Of a stretch of 48,465 bases of DNA, positions 40,464 to 48,465 are shown in pieces; the stretch's first letter is position 1; each line of letters opens with the position of its first letter. Source of the stretch: an uncultured Collinsella sp. (lineage in GTDB: Bacteria > Actinomycetota > Coriobacteriia > Coriobacteriales > Coriobacteriaceae); contig CAUBPS010000017.1 of the NCBI GenBank assembly GCA_958437935.1, positions 1-48,465 on the forward strand, written 5' to 3'. The notes beneath the pieces are model-generated. The model ran no database searches and was not told the DNA's origin. It saw nothing but the letters and a program-made list of their open reading frames with translations. Both the position numbers and the translations under genes were made by a program.

Positions 40464-41567
40464 ATGAAGTTCACCGTCAGCCAGAGCTCGCTTACACAAG
40501 CCATCGGCGTCGTTATGAAGGGTGTCGCTTCGGCATCCACCCTCCCCATCCTGTCGGGCGTGCTCGTTAAGGCCCAAGACGGCATCTTGGAATTCCAGAC
40601 CTCTAACTACACCATCTCGATCCGTCATCGCATCGCGGCGCATGTCGAAGAAGAGGGCGAGATGGTTATTCCCTGTAAGATGCTCTCCAATATCACCAAG
40701 ACCCTCCCCGATGCCCCGGTCACCTTTGAGCTGTCCGAGCGCCAGGTGCTGATTGGTTGCGAGAAGAGCTCTTTTAGGCTGAACACGCTCGATGCCAATG
40801 ACTTCCCCGAGTTTCCGGCCTATGCCATCGAGAGTGCCGTGGAGCTGCCGACCGATGTCTTGTCCGAAATGGTCGGCCGCGTGTGGCGCGTCACCTCGAC
40901 CGACAAGGCTCGCCCCATCCTGGGCGGCGTGCACATGAAGGTCGAGAACAACACCGTGCGCCTGGTGGCGACCGATTCCTTCCGCTTGGCCGTGTGCGAT
41001 ACGCAGGTCGAGACCTCGACCCTCGAGGGCTCCTTTGAGCTCAACGTTCCGGCTGACGCCTTTAACGACGCACTGAACATCATGGCCAGCCAGGCGACCA
41101 TCATGATCGGGGCTACCGACACCCAGGTCGTCTTTGAGGCCGGCAACACCACCTACGTGTCGCGTCGTATCGAGGGCGTGTACCCCAACTACAAGCAGCT
41201 CATCCCCGATTCGTGCGTGACGAGCGTCAAGATTGACGTCGCCGCCTTTAACGCCGCCCTCAAGCGCGTGGCCGTTATCGCGAGCGCCAACCCCGCCGTC
41301 AAGTTCGAGATCGATGTCGAGAACGGGCAGATGGGCCTGTCCTCCATTTCCAATGACCAGGACCTTGCGCAGGAGACGATCGATGTCGAGGCCGAGGGCG
41401 AGTCGGGTACCATCGCCTTCAACTACCATTACATCTTCGGCTGCCTCAATGCCCTGTCCAAGGAGAAGGAGATCACGCTGGAGCTCAAGAGCTACTCGCA
41501 GGCGGGCATCTTTAAGTCCTACGATAAGATCAACTACCTGTACCTGGTCATGCCGGTCCGCATCTAG
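40464..41567 (+). CDS. dnaN: DNA polymerase III beta subunit (sliding clamp)
   Basis: The 367-residue clamp has three similar domains of about 120 residues and ends with the typical YLVMPVRI tail. Internal signatures are STLPILSGVLVKA, RPILGGVHM and SRRIEGVYPNYKQLIP. It encircles DNA and tethers polymerase III and partner proteins. It directly follows the candidate unwinding element, and recF begins ten bases after its stop. Confidence 0.97.
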   Translation: MKFTVSQSSLTQAIGVVMKGVASASTLPILSGVLVKAQDGILEFQTSNYTISIRHRIAAHVEEEGEMVIPCKMLSNITKTLPDAPVTFELSERQVLIGCEKSSFRLNTLDANDFPEFPAYAIESAVELPTDVLSEMVGRVWRVTSTDKARPILGGVHMKVENNTVRLVATDSFRLAVCDTQVETSTLEGSFELNVPADAFNDALNIMASQATIMIGATDTQVVFEAGNTTYVSRRIEGVYPNYKQLIPDSCVTSVKIDVAAFNAALKRVAVIASANPAVKFEIDVENGQMGLSSISNDQDLAQETIDVEAEGESGTIAFNYHYIFGCLNALSKEKEITLELKSYSQAGIFKSYDKINYLYLVMPVRI

Positions 41568-41576
41568 CGCTGCGCC

Positions 41577-42683
41577 ATGACCATGTTCGCCCGCGATCTT
41601 TCCGTCGCGCACTACCGCAGCTTCGATAGCTATCGCCTTGCCCTGGACGAGGGCGTGACGATACTTGCGGGACCCAACGCGGCGGGAAAGACCAATCTCA
41701 TAGAGGCGCTGCAGCTGCTGACGAGCGGCGCCTCGTTTAGGCATCCGACCGCAGCCGAGCTCGTCCATGACGGCGTGGGCTCGTGCAAGATCGAGCTGAG
41801 GCTCGAGGGTGACGGCCGCGTGCTTGATATGGGATTGAGCGCGGAGGACGGTAAGCGCTCGTTTAGCCGCAACGGCAAGAGATGCTCTGCCGCCGGTGTG
41901 CGCGGGGTTCTGCCGAGCGTGCTGTTTTGCCCCGACCATCTGGACATGGTTAAGCGCGGCGCCAGTGTGCGCCGCGCCGCCCTCGATGACTTTGGCATGC
42001 AGCTGAGCGCACGCTATGCCGATCTTGCGAACACCTATGGGCGCTGCGTGACCCAGCGCAACGCCTTGCTCAAGGAGACCTGGTGCTGCCGCGAGATGCT
42101 CGGCGCGTGGAACGATTCGATTGCCCGCGCGGGCTCGGCCCTGCTCGTGCACCGGTTGGCCCTGCTCGACCGGCTGGCGGGCCATGTGCACACTGCCTAC
42201 GGGCAAGTGGCGTCAGGTGAGGCCGCCAACGTGACCTATGCGTCCACGCTGGGGGATTTGCCCCAGGTCGAGGATCGCGAAGAGCTGAAGGGTTGGGCGT
42301 ACGAGCGCATGCTGGCCGCCCTTGACGAGCATGCCGACGAGGAAATTCGCCGCGGCGTGACGTTGGTGGGACCGCATCGCGACGAGATTGAGTTCACCGT
42401 GGCGGGTCGCTCCGCCCGTTCATTTGCCAGCCAAGGACAGCAGCGTACGCTGGTGCTGTCCTGGAAGGTGGCCGAGGTTGCCGTGGCTCGCGATGTCCTG
42501 GGCACCGCCCCACTGCTGCTTCTGGACGACGTGATGAGCGAGCTCGACGGCGAGCGTCGCGGCGCTTTCCTGCGGCTGATCGGCGATGATATCCAGACGG
42601 TCATAACTACGACCAACCTGGGGTACTTTACCGATGGCCTGCTTGATCGAGCCAAGGTGGTGAGCATGGGTGAGACGTGCTAA
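41577..42683 (+). CDS. recF: DNA replication and repair protein RecF
   Basis: The 368-residue SMC-like ATPase has Walker A GPNAAGKTNLIEAL near residue 32, YRSF just before it, and Walker B LLLLDDVMSELD followed by TTTNLGYF in the C-terminal part. It helps load RecA at gaps. Two ATGs (41577 and 41583) are possible and neither has a clear ribosome binding site, so translation is likely coupled to dnaN. Its end overlaps the next gene by 14 bp. Confidence 0.95.
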   Translation: MTMFARDLSVAHYRSFDSYRLALDEGVTILAGPNAAGKTNLIEALQLLTSGASFRHPTAAELVHDGVGSCKIELRLEGDGRVLDMGLSAEDGKRSFSRNGKRCSAAGVRGVLPSVLFCPDHLDMVKRGASVRRAALDDFGMQLSARYADLANTYGRCVTQRNALLKETWCCREMLGAWNDSIARAGSALLVHRLALLDRLAGHVHTAYGQVASGEAANVTYASTLGDLPQVEDREELKGWAYERMLAALDEHADEEIRRGVTLVGPHRDEIEFTVAGRSARSFASQGQQRTLVLSWKVAEVAVARDVLGTAPLLLLDDVMSELDGERRGAFLRLIGDDIQTVITTTNLGYFTDGLLDRAKVVSMGETC

Positions 42684-43233
42684 TTACGAGCGCGAGAGCG
42701 AAACAGTCGCCTTCAGCGGGTTTTTGAACGCAGAGCGCCAACGCATCCTGGCGGCTGCAACGCCTAAGCGCCGCGCGCAGATGGAGGCCGCCGAGGAGTC
42801 GCGTGCGGTCTATCGCGCATGGAACGCTGTGTGCTCGGGCACGCGCGAGGGACGGCATGTGACGGGATTGCGCTACCTGCCCGAGTCCAATGAGCTGCTG
42901 GTGTATCTCGACTCGCCCTCGTGGACGCAGGAAATGACGCTGTTGCGCGAGATCATCCGCGCGCGTATGGAGCGCGCCGGTGCGCATGTGGACGGCCTGG
43001 TGTTCAAAACCACCGCGCCCGGTCACACGCCGCCCGCCGCCAAGGAGCGCCTGCGTCCGGCGCCGACCGAGCGACCGCCGGCTCCGCACGCCGACCTAAG
43101 TGAGGCCGAGCGCACCGAGATTGAGCGCCGGGTGGCGCCCATCGAAGACCAAAAACTGCGCGAGGCCCTCGAGAATGCCATGAGAGCCAGTGCCGAGTGG
43201 GCCAAGGGCGTGCAAAGCAAAAAAGAGCCTTAA
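42670..43233 (+). CDS. dciA: DciA-type (DUF721) helicase-loader protein
   Basis: The 187-residue protein starts at a GTG inside the end of recF. A DUF721-like core is seen around residues 50-120: YRAWNAVCSG, then ESNELLVYLDSPSWTQEM, then REIIRARMERAG and VDGLVF. DUF721 proteins are the ancestral operators of replicative helicase in bacteria lacking DnaC/DnaI. The C-terminal third is a charged Pro/Ala/Glu/Arg extension. Position between recF and gyrB matches dciA in other actinobacteria. Confidence 0.82.
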   Translation: MRRANYERESETVAFSGFLNAERQRILAAATPKRRAQMEAAEESRAVYRAWNAVCSGTREGRHVTGLRYLPESNELLVYLDSPSWTQEMTLLREIIRARMERAGAHVDGLVFKTTAPGHTPPAAKERLRPAPTERPPAPHADLSEAERTEIERRVAPIEDQKLREALENAMRASAEWAKGVQSKKEP

Positions 43234-43261
43234 ATCGCATCTGGTGGCCTTGTAGAGCCAA

Positions 43262-43289
43262 ATACCCTCGTTCCCGAGGGTATTTTTTT
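43262..43289 (+). terminator. Terminator after dciA
   Basis: ATACCCTCG and CGAGGGTAT pair around a 3-base loop and are followed by T7. Confidence 0.88.
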
Positions 43290-43338
43290 ACGATAAACTA
43301 GTAAGGCTGTACACATTTTCTTGACTGAAGGAGGACGT

Positions 43339-45369
43339 GTGGCAAACGAAAACGATTACGATGGCGGCGAGATTAAGATTCTCGAAGGTCTCGAGGCCGT
43401 TCGTAAGCGCCCGGGCATGTATATCGGCTCGACGAGCGCCAGCGGTCTGCATCACCTGGTGTGGGAGATCGTTGACAACTCCGTCGACGAGGCCATGGCC
43501 GGTTTCTGCACCGAGATCCAGGTGACGGTCCACGCCGACAACTCCATCACGGTCGTCGACAACGGGCGCGGCATCCCCGTCGACGAGCACCCTGTTAAAA
43601 AGATCCCGACGCTCGAGGTCGTCATGACGATCCTGCACGCCGGCGGTAAGTTCGATAACTCGGCCTATAAGGTCTCGGGCGGTCTGCACGGCGTGGGCAT
43701 CTCCGTCGTCAACGCACTGTCCAAGCGCGTGGTCGTTCAGGTTCGTCGCGATGGCAACACCTACGAGATGGAGTTCTCGCGCGGCAAGACCGTCAAGAAG
43801 ATGGAGGTCGTGGGCACCTCGGATTCGACGGGCACCACCGTCACCTTCTGGCCCGACGACGAGATCTTCGAGACCTGCATCTACGATTTCGATACGCTGC
43901 ACAACCGTCTGCAGGAGACGGCGTTCCTCAATAAGAACCTCAAGATCGTGCTGACCGACGAGCGCGAGGCGACTCCCCACGTGGAGGAGTTTTGCTACGA
44001 GGGCGGCATCATCGACTTCGTCAAGTTCCTCAACGAGGGCAAGGACGTCCCCGAGGCCTTTAAGGAGCCCATCTACATCGAGGGCAAATCGGACCCGGAG
44101 GCTCCCGTGGCCAAGATGGGCGAGGTCGAGGTTTCCCTGCAGTGGAATAGCGGCTACGGCGAGAACGTCATGTCGTTTGCCAACGACATCTACACCCCCG
44201 AGGGCGGCATGCACCTTGAGGGCTTCCGCACCGCGCTCACTCGCGTGATCAACGACTACGCGCGCAAACAGAACCTGCTCAAGGAAAAAGACGCCAACCT
44301 GACCGGCGACGATGTGCGCGAGGGCCTTTCGGCCGTTATCTCGGTCAAGCTGCCCGATCCGCAGTTTGAGGGCCAGACCAAGGCCAAGCTCGGTAGCTCC
44401 TATATGCGCGCGCTCACGCTCAAGATCGTGACCGACGGACTCGCCGATTACTTGGAGGAGCATCCCAAGCCCGCCCGCGAGATCGTCAAGAAGGCGCAAC
44501 AGGCCTGCAAGGCGCGCAACGCCGCCCGCAAGGCGCGTGAGGCGACCCGCCGCAAGAGCCTGCTCGAGACGGCGTCCCTGCCCGGTAAGCTCGCTGACTG
44601 CTCGGTGCGCGATGCCGAGCTGACCGAGCTCTTCATCGTAGAGGGCGACTCGGCAGGCGGTTCGGCCAAGGACGGCCGTCGCCGAGACATCCAGGCGATT
44701 CTGCCCCTGCGCGGCAAGATTCTGAACGTCGAACGCGTTGGTGACCATCGCGCGTTCTCGAGTGACACCATCCAGTCGCTGATTACCGCGATCGGCTGCG
44801 GCGTCACGACGAGTGCCGGCGACGGCGGCGACTTCGATATCACCAAGGCGCGCTACCACAAGATCATCATCATGACCGATGCAGACGTCGACGGTGCGCA
44901 TATCCGCATCCTGCTGCTGACGTTCTTCTACAAGTACATGCGTCCGCTGATCGATGCCGGCTACGTCTATGTTGCCTGCCCGCCCATCTTTGGCATTAAG
45001 GTGCGCAACAAGATCCACTACGTGTATCCCAACGGCCGCCAGCCCGAAGACGAGATCCTGCGCGACACCATCCAGAGTCTGGGCCTGAACCCCGACGATA
45101 ACGACGAAGACGGCAAGGCCAAGGATGGCAAGATCACCAAGAAGCGCAAGGGCTATACCGTCCAGCGCTACAAGGGTCTGGGCGAGATGGACCCCAAGCA
45201 GCTCGCCTCGACGACGATGGATCCCAAGACCCGCATCCTGCAGCGCGTGTCGATCGAGGATGCCGTGGTGGCAGACCGCGCCGTGCGCGAGCTGATGGGC
45301 TCCGAGGTCGGCTATCGCCGCGAGTACATTGAAAAACACGCGCATGACGCACGCTTCCTAGACGCCTAG
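43339..45369 (+). CDS. gyrB: DNA gyrase subunit B
   Basis: The 676-residue ATPase subunit of gyrase introduces negative supercoils together with GyrA. I start at the GTG at 43339, four bases after AAGGAGG. A TTG at 43321 would overlap the site. Motifs are VDNGRGIPVDEHP and GGLHGVGISVVNALS in the GHKL domain, then the TOPRIM EGDSAGGSAKDGR and the metal-binding MTDADVDGAHIR, and a C-terminal YKGLGEMDPKQL. A charged linker precedes the last part. Its own transcript probably begins after the dciA terminator. Confidence 0.97.
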   Translation: MANENDYDGGEIKILEGLEAVRKRPGMYIGSTSASGLHHLVWEIVDNSVDEAMAGFCTEIQVTVHADNSITVVDNGRGIPVDEHPVKKIPTLEVVMTILHAGGKFDNSAYKVSGGLHGVGISVVNALSKRVVVQVRRDGNTYEMEFSRGKTVKKMEVVGTSDSTGTTVTFWPDDEIFETCIYDFDTLHNRLQETAFLNKNLKIVLTDEREATPHVEEFCYEGGIIDFVKFLNEGKDVPEAFKEPIYIEGKSDPEAPVAKMGEVEVSLQWNSGYGENVMSFANDIYTPEGGMHLEGFRTALTRVINDYARKQNLLKEKDANLTGDDVREGLSAVISVKLPDPQFEGQTKAKLGSSYMRALTLKIVTDGLADYLEEHPKPAREIVKKAQQACKARNAARKAREATRRKSLLETASLPGKLADCSVRDAELTELFIVEGDSAGGSAKDGRRRDIQAILPLRGKILNVERVGDHRAFSSDTIQSLITAIGCGVTTSAGDGGDFDITKARYHKIIIMTDADVDGAHIRILLLTFFYKYMRPLIDAGYVYVACPPIFGIKVRNKIHYVYPNGRQPEDEILRDTIQSLGLNPDDNDEDGKAKDGKITKKRKGYTVQRYKGLGEMDPKQLASTTMDPKTRILQRVSIEDAVVADRAVRELMGSEVGYRREYIEKHAHDARFLDA

Positions 45370-45373
45370 CTTT

Positions 45374-45462
45374 CCCAGGCACCCCATCTTGCCCTTTAGG
45401 ATTTCGGGCGCCGCACGCAAGGCGTGCGCCCTCATCCTTCAGGGCAACCTGGGGCACCTGGA
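45374..45462 (+). promoter_or_regulatory. Long multi-helix hairpin between gyrB and gyrA
   Basis: Successive arms pair across about 88 nt: CCAGG with CCTGG, CCCCA with TGGGG, TTGCCCT with AGGGCAA, AGGAT with ATCCT, and an apical CACGC/GCGTG stem. No T tract follows, so it is not a simple terminator. It may control relative gyrB/gyrA expression or mRNA processing. Confidence 0.6.
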
Positions 45463-45547
45463 AAACCTAGGAGGGTTATCCGGTGTTCCCGGTAATCCGT
45501 CTCCGTGGTAGGGAACTAATGGACCACGCAAACCATGAGGAGGTAAC

Positions 45548-48289
45548 GTGGCAGACGATATCAACAATAACGAGGGTATGGGCGAGGCCGGCGATGCCGG
45601 CATGCCCGACGATCTGAAGCGCCTGCTTGCCCGTGCTGAGCAGGGCGAGGACGGCGATCCTGACGCCTATAACCCCGATGCCGATGATGACGAGGAAGAG
45701 GACGACGACGGTGAGCTCGAGGAGAGCTTTGGCGAAGTCGATCGTGGCGCCTCGGCCGGCGAGGATATCAACGGCGGCCAGCTCCAGATTTCGGAGTTTG
45801 GCCGCGAGATGAAGCAGTCGTTTATCGAGTATTCGATGTCGGTCATCACGGCGCGCGCCCTGCCGGACGTGCGCGACGGCTTAAAGCCGGTGCACCGCCG
45901 CATCCTGTACGCGATGAACGAGAGCGGCATCTACCCCAACCGCCCGCACAAGAAGTCGGCCTGGACGGTCGGCGAAGTTATCGGTAAGTACCACCCGCAT
46001 GGCGACTCCGCGGTCTATGAGGCCATGGTCCGCCTGGCGCAGTGGTTCTCCATGCGCACGCCGCTCATCGACGGCCACGGCAACTTCGGCAACATCGACG
46101 GCGACGGCGCGGCAGCCATGCGTTACACCGAGAGCCGCCTGGCCAAGCCCGCCATGGAACTGCTGCGTGACCTGCAGAAGGATACCGTCGACTGGCAGCC
46201 CAACTACGACGAATCGCTCGCTGAGCCCGTGGCACTGCCTGCGCGCTTCCCCAACCTGCTGGTCAACGGCAGCCAGGGCATCGCCGTCGGCATGGCCACC
46301 AACATCGCCCCGCACAACCTCACCGAGGCGATCGAGGCCACCTGCTACCTGATCGATAATCCCGACGCCACTGTCGACGAGCTCATGCAGATCATGCCCG
46401 GTCCGGACTTCCCCACCGGCGCCATCATCATGGGCAGCGCCGGCATTAAGCAGAGCTACGAGACCGGCCGCGGCTCCATTACCGTGCGCGCCAAGGCCCA
46501 CGTGGAATCCACCAAGACCGGCCGCAACCGCCTGGTCTTTACCGAGATCCCCTACATGGTCAACAAGGGCACCCTGCAGGAGAAGATTGCCCAGCTCGTC
46601 AACGACAAACGCATCGAGGGCATCTCGGATATGCGCGATGAGTCCAACCAGAAGGGTATCCGTCTGGTCATCGAGCTCAAGAAGGGCGTCATTCCGCAGG
46701 TCGTGCTCAACAACCTGTATAAGTACACCTCGCTGCAGACGACCTTCGGCGCCAATAACCTGGCGCTCGTCAACGGCGTTCCCAAATGCCTGAGCCTGCG
46801 CGAGATGCTGCAGCACTACATCGACCACCAGGTCGACGTCGTCACCCGCCGCACCCGCTTCGACCTTAAGAAGGCCCAGGCCCGCGCGCATATCCTCGAA
46901 GGCTACCTGATGGCTCTCGACCATATTGACGAGGTCATCAGCATCATCCGTTCCTCGCAGACCGATTCCGAGGCCAGCAGCCGCCTGATCGAGCGCTTTG
47001 GCTTTACGCCCGAGCAGACCACGGCCATCCTCGAGATGAAGCTGCGCCGCCTGACCGGCCTGGAGCGCGACAAGATTCAGGAAGAGCTGGACGGCCTGCG
47101 CCGCGCCATCGCCTACTACGAGGACCTGCTGGCGCACGAGGAGAAGATCCTGGGCGTCATTAAGGAAGAGATGCGCGAGATCTCCAAGAAATTTGGCGAT
47201 AAGCGTCGCACCGAGATCAGCCAGGTCGAGAAGGACCTGGACGTCGAGGACCTCATTGCCGACGAGGACATGGTCGTGACCATCACCCACACCGGCTATG
47301 TCAAGCGCATCCCGGTGGCCGCCTACCGCGCCCAGAAACGCGGCGGCAAGGGCGTGTCGGGCGTCAACCTCAAAGAGGACGATGTCATCGACGAGATGTT
47401 CATCGCGTCCACGCACGAGTACGTGCTGTTCTTCTCGAGCAAGGGCAAGGTCTATCGCCTGAAGGTGCACGAGCTGCCGGTGGGTACGCGCCAGGCGCGC
47501 GGTACCGCGATCGTCAACCTGCTGCCCTTCGAGGAGGGCGAGAAGATCGCGAGCGTCATCAGCTGCCGCGAGTTCCCTGCCGACGAGTATCTGATGTTTG
47601 CCACCAAGAGCGGCATGGTCAAGAAGACCGTGATGAGCGCATATGACCGCAGCCGTCGCGACGGCCTGATCGCTATCAACCTGCGTGACGACGACGCGCT
47701 GCTGAACGTGCGCCGCGTGCGCGAGGGCGACAAGATTATCCTGGCCACCACCGCGGGCAAGGCGATCATGTTCTCCGAGGAGCAGGTGCGCGCCACCGGC
47801 CGCGATACTAGCGGCGTTCGCGGTATCGGTATGAAGGACGGCGTGAGCGTTCTGGGCATGGAAGTCACTAACGGCAACGGCGATCTATTCGTCATCACCG
47901 AGCGCGGCTACGGCAAGCGCACGCCGGTCGCGGACTACCCGGAGCAGAATCGCGGCGGCCAGGGCGTCTACACCATCCAAATGACCGAGCGTAAGGGCAA
48001 CCTCGCGGCCATGAAGACGGTGGGCCCGCAGCACGAGCTGTTCATCGTGACGGAAGGCGCGACGGTCATTCGCGTCAAGACCGACGAGATCAGCCAGACC
48101 GGCCGCGCCACCCAGGGCGTCAAGATGATGACCGTCGACGACAACGACCGCATCTGCGCCGTAGCCCGCATGACGGCCGCCAAGGAGAAGCCCGAAGGCG
48201 AAGCCACAGAAGACGGCTCTGCCCCCGAAGAAACCCCTGTCGATCTAGGCGACGGCAACGACATGCCAGAGGATCTCCTAGACGAGTAA
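45548..48289 (+). CDS. gyrA: DNA gyrase subunit A
   Basis: The 913-residue subunit cuts and rejoins DNA. The GTG follows AGGAGGTAAC. An acidic, probably disordered extension of about 70 residues precedes the core, which begins near SFIEYSMSVITARALPD. The quinolone region YHPHGDSAVYE has Ser154 and Glu158, a normal state for Gram-positive-like gyrases. Catalytic Tyr193 lies in AMRYTESRL. The C-terminal beta-pinwheel has the GyrA box QKRGGKG and an acidic tail. It follows gyrB by 178 bp. Confidence 0.97.
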   Translation: MADDINNNEGMGEAGDAGMPDDLKRLLARAEQGEDGDPDAYNPDADDDEEEDDDGELEESFGEVDRGASAGEDINGGQLQISEFGREMKQSFIEYSMSVITARALPDVRDGLKPVHRRILYAMNESGIYPNRPHKKSAWTVGEVIGKYHPHGDSAVYEAMVRLAQWFSMRTPLIDGHGNFGNIDGDGAAAMRYTESRLAKPAMELLRDLQKDTVDWQPNYDESLAEPVALPARFPNLLVNGSQGIAVGMATNIAPHNLTEAIEATCYLIDNPDATVDELMQIMPGPDFPTGAIIMGSAGIKQSYETGRGSITVRAKAHVESTKTGRNRLVFTEIPYMVNKGTLQEKIAQLVNDKRIEGISDMRDESNQKGIRLVIELKKGVIPQVVLNNLYKYTSLQTTFGANNLALVNGVPKCLSLREMLQHYIDHQVDVVTRRTRFDLKKAQARAHILEGYLMALDHIDEVISIIRSSQTDSEASSRLIERFGFTPEQTTAILEMKLRRLTGLERDKIQEELDGLRRAIAYYEDLLAHEEKILGVIKEEMREISKKFGDKRRTEISQVEKDLDVEDLIADEDMVVTITHTGYVKRIPVAAYRAQKRGGKGVSGVNLKEDDVIDEMFIASTHEYVLFFSSKGKVYRLKVHELPVGTRQARGTAIVNLLPFEEGEKIASVISCREFPADEYLMFATKSGMVKKTVMSAYDRSRRDGLIAINLRDDDALLNVRRVREGDKIILATTAGKAIMFSEEQVRATGRDTSGVRGIGMKDGVSVLGMEVTNGNGDLFVITERGYGKRTPVADYPEQNRGGQGVYTIQMTERKGNLAAMKTVGPQHELFIVTEGATVIRVKTDEISQTGRATQGVKMMTVDDNDRICAVARMTAAKEKPEGEATEDGSAPEETPVDLGDGNDMPEDLLDE

Positions 48290-48329
48290 GAGGAACTAGC
48301 TGGTAGAAAATATCAGACCCCATATATCG

Positions 48330-48362
48330 GCGGTCGGCGCACTGCGCGCCGACCGCTTTTTT
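48330..48362 (+). terminator. Terminator of gyrA
   Basis: GCGGTCGGCGC and GCGCCGACCGC form an 11-bp stem, followed by T6. Confidence 0.9.
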
Positions 48363-48434
48363 GACAATCTTGAACCTCGCGTCGGCCCCGGCTGCCCGTC
48401 GGCATGCGAAGTCGATCGCGAGTTCCGCACGAGC

Positions 48435-48459
48435 CGGAGAGCACTTAATGTGCTCTCCG
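48435..48459. repeat. Inverted repeat at the right edge
   Basis: CGGAGAGCAC and GTGCTCTCCG form a perfect 10-bp stem with a 5-base loop. There is no T run on either side within the window. It could be part of a terminator or repeat that continues beyond the edge. Confidence 0.5.
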
Positions 48460-48465
48460 TGCGAG

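Noticed and set aside
40209..42206. 665-codon minus-strand frame across dnaN and recF
   Set aside because: It would overlap two certain genes and the origin region and contains no known motif.
43288..45345. Long minus-strand frame opposite gyrB
   Set aside because: A mirror of the strongly biased gyrB codons, with no independent start signal or domain.
46007..46024. Glu158 in GyrA considered as a quinolone-resistance change
   Set aside because: Glu at this position is the usual wild-type residue in many Gram-positive gyrases, and Ser154 is intact.
45881..47470. Long minus-strand frame opposite gyrA
   Set aside because: A mirror frame of gyrA, as for gyrB.

Overview
The window is a chromosomal segment around a replication origin, from a high-GC, Gram-positive-type actinobacterium. 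The best fit is a gut Coriobacteriia member such as Collinsella. That assignment is an inference from gene style (paired WYL regulators, LPxTG and thioester adhesins, Gram-positive YidC, ParABS next to oriC) and not from a database match. Genes left of about 36.8 kb lie mostly on the minus strand and genes to the right all lie on the plus strand. The strand switch coincides with the origin, so most genes run with the fork. The head-on exceptions on the left arm are the thioester adhesin, the two WYL regulators and rlmN.

Origin block (31.7-48.3 kb). Minus strand, reading away from the origin: rpmH, rnpA, yidD, yidC, jag (khpB), rsmG, three perfect parS sites, parA, parB and a small membrane protein. 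Plus strand: an unusual GHKL ATPase with a Gln/Pro/Met-rich tract and a winged-helix tail, then dnaA, dnaN, recF, a DciA-type helicase loader gene, gyrB and gyrA. DnaA-box-like TTTTCAACA sites lie on both sides of the GHKL-dnaA pair. A trinucleotide AT-rich stretch resembling a DnaA-trio/unwinding element lies just before dnaN. DnaA itself has an altered DNA-recognition motif.

Housekeeping left arm (1.7-11.5 kb and 20.9-31.6 kb): tRNA-Lys, an M29 aminopeptidase, purC, a two-component system, a Tat lipoprotein, a periplasmic binding protein translationally coupled to a membrane diguanylate cyclase, a degenerate M28-like membrane protein with a huge disordered insertion, two WYL regulators converging on a DinG-type exonuclease/helicase, ddl and rlmN.

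Accessory islands sit at three sites. (1) Downstream of tRNA-Lys, an AT-rich TraX gene is embedded in duplicated tRNA-3'-end/terminator sequence. (2) Downstream of purB, a 1.1-kaa Ig-like surface protein has been inserted. The segment ends in a second, synonymously diverged copy of the purB tail. Its promoter carries an 11-bp G tract in the -35/-10 spacer, a strong candidate for phase variation. (3) At tRNA-Gly, a 131-bp tandem array, each unit starting with the tRNA 3' end, lies downstream, and a sortase-anchored thioester adhesin lies on the other side. The tRNA-Lys and tRNA-Gly flanks share one architecture: terminator, T-arm mimic, a run of tiny GAA/GNRA-type hairpins, then a truncated tRNA 3' end. 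I regard this, the phase-variable adhesin insertion and the origin-linked GHKL protein as the most novel content.
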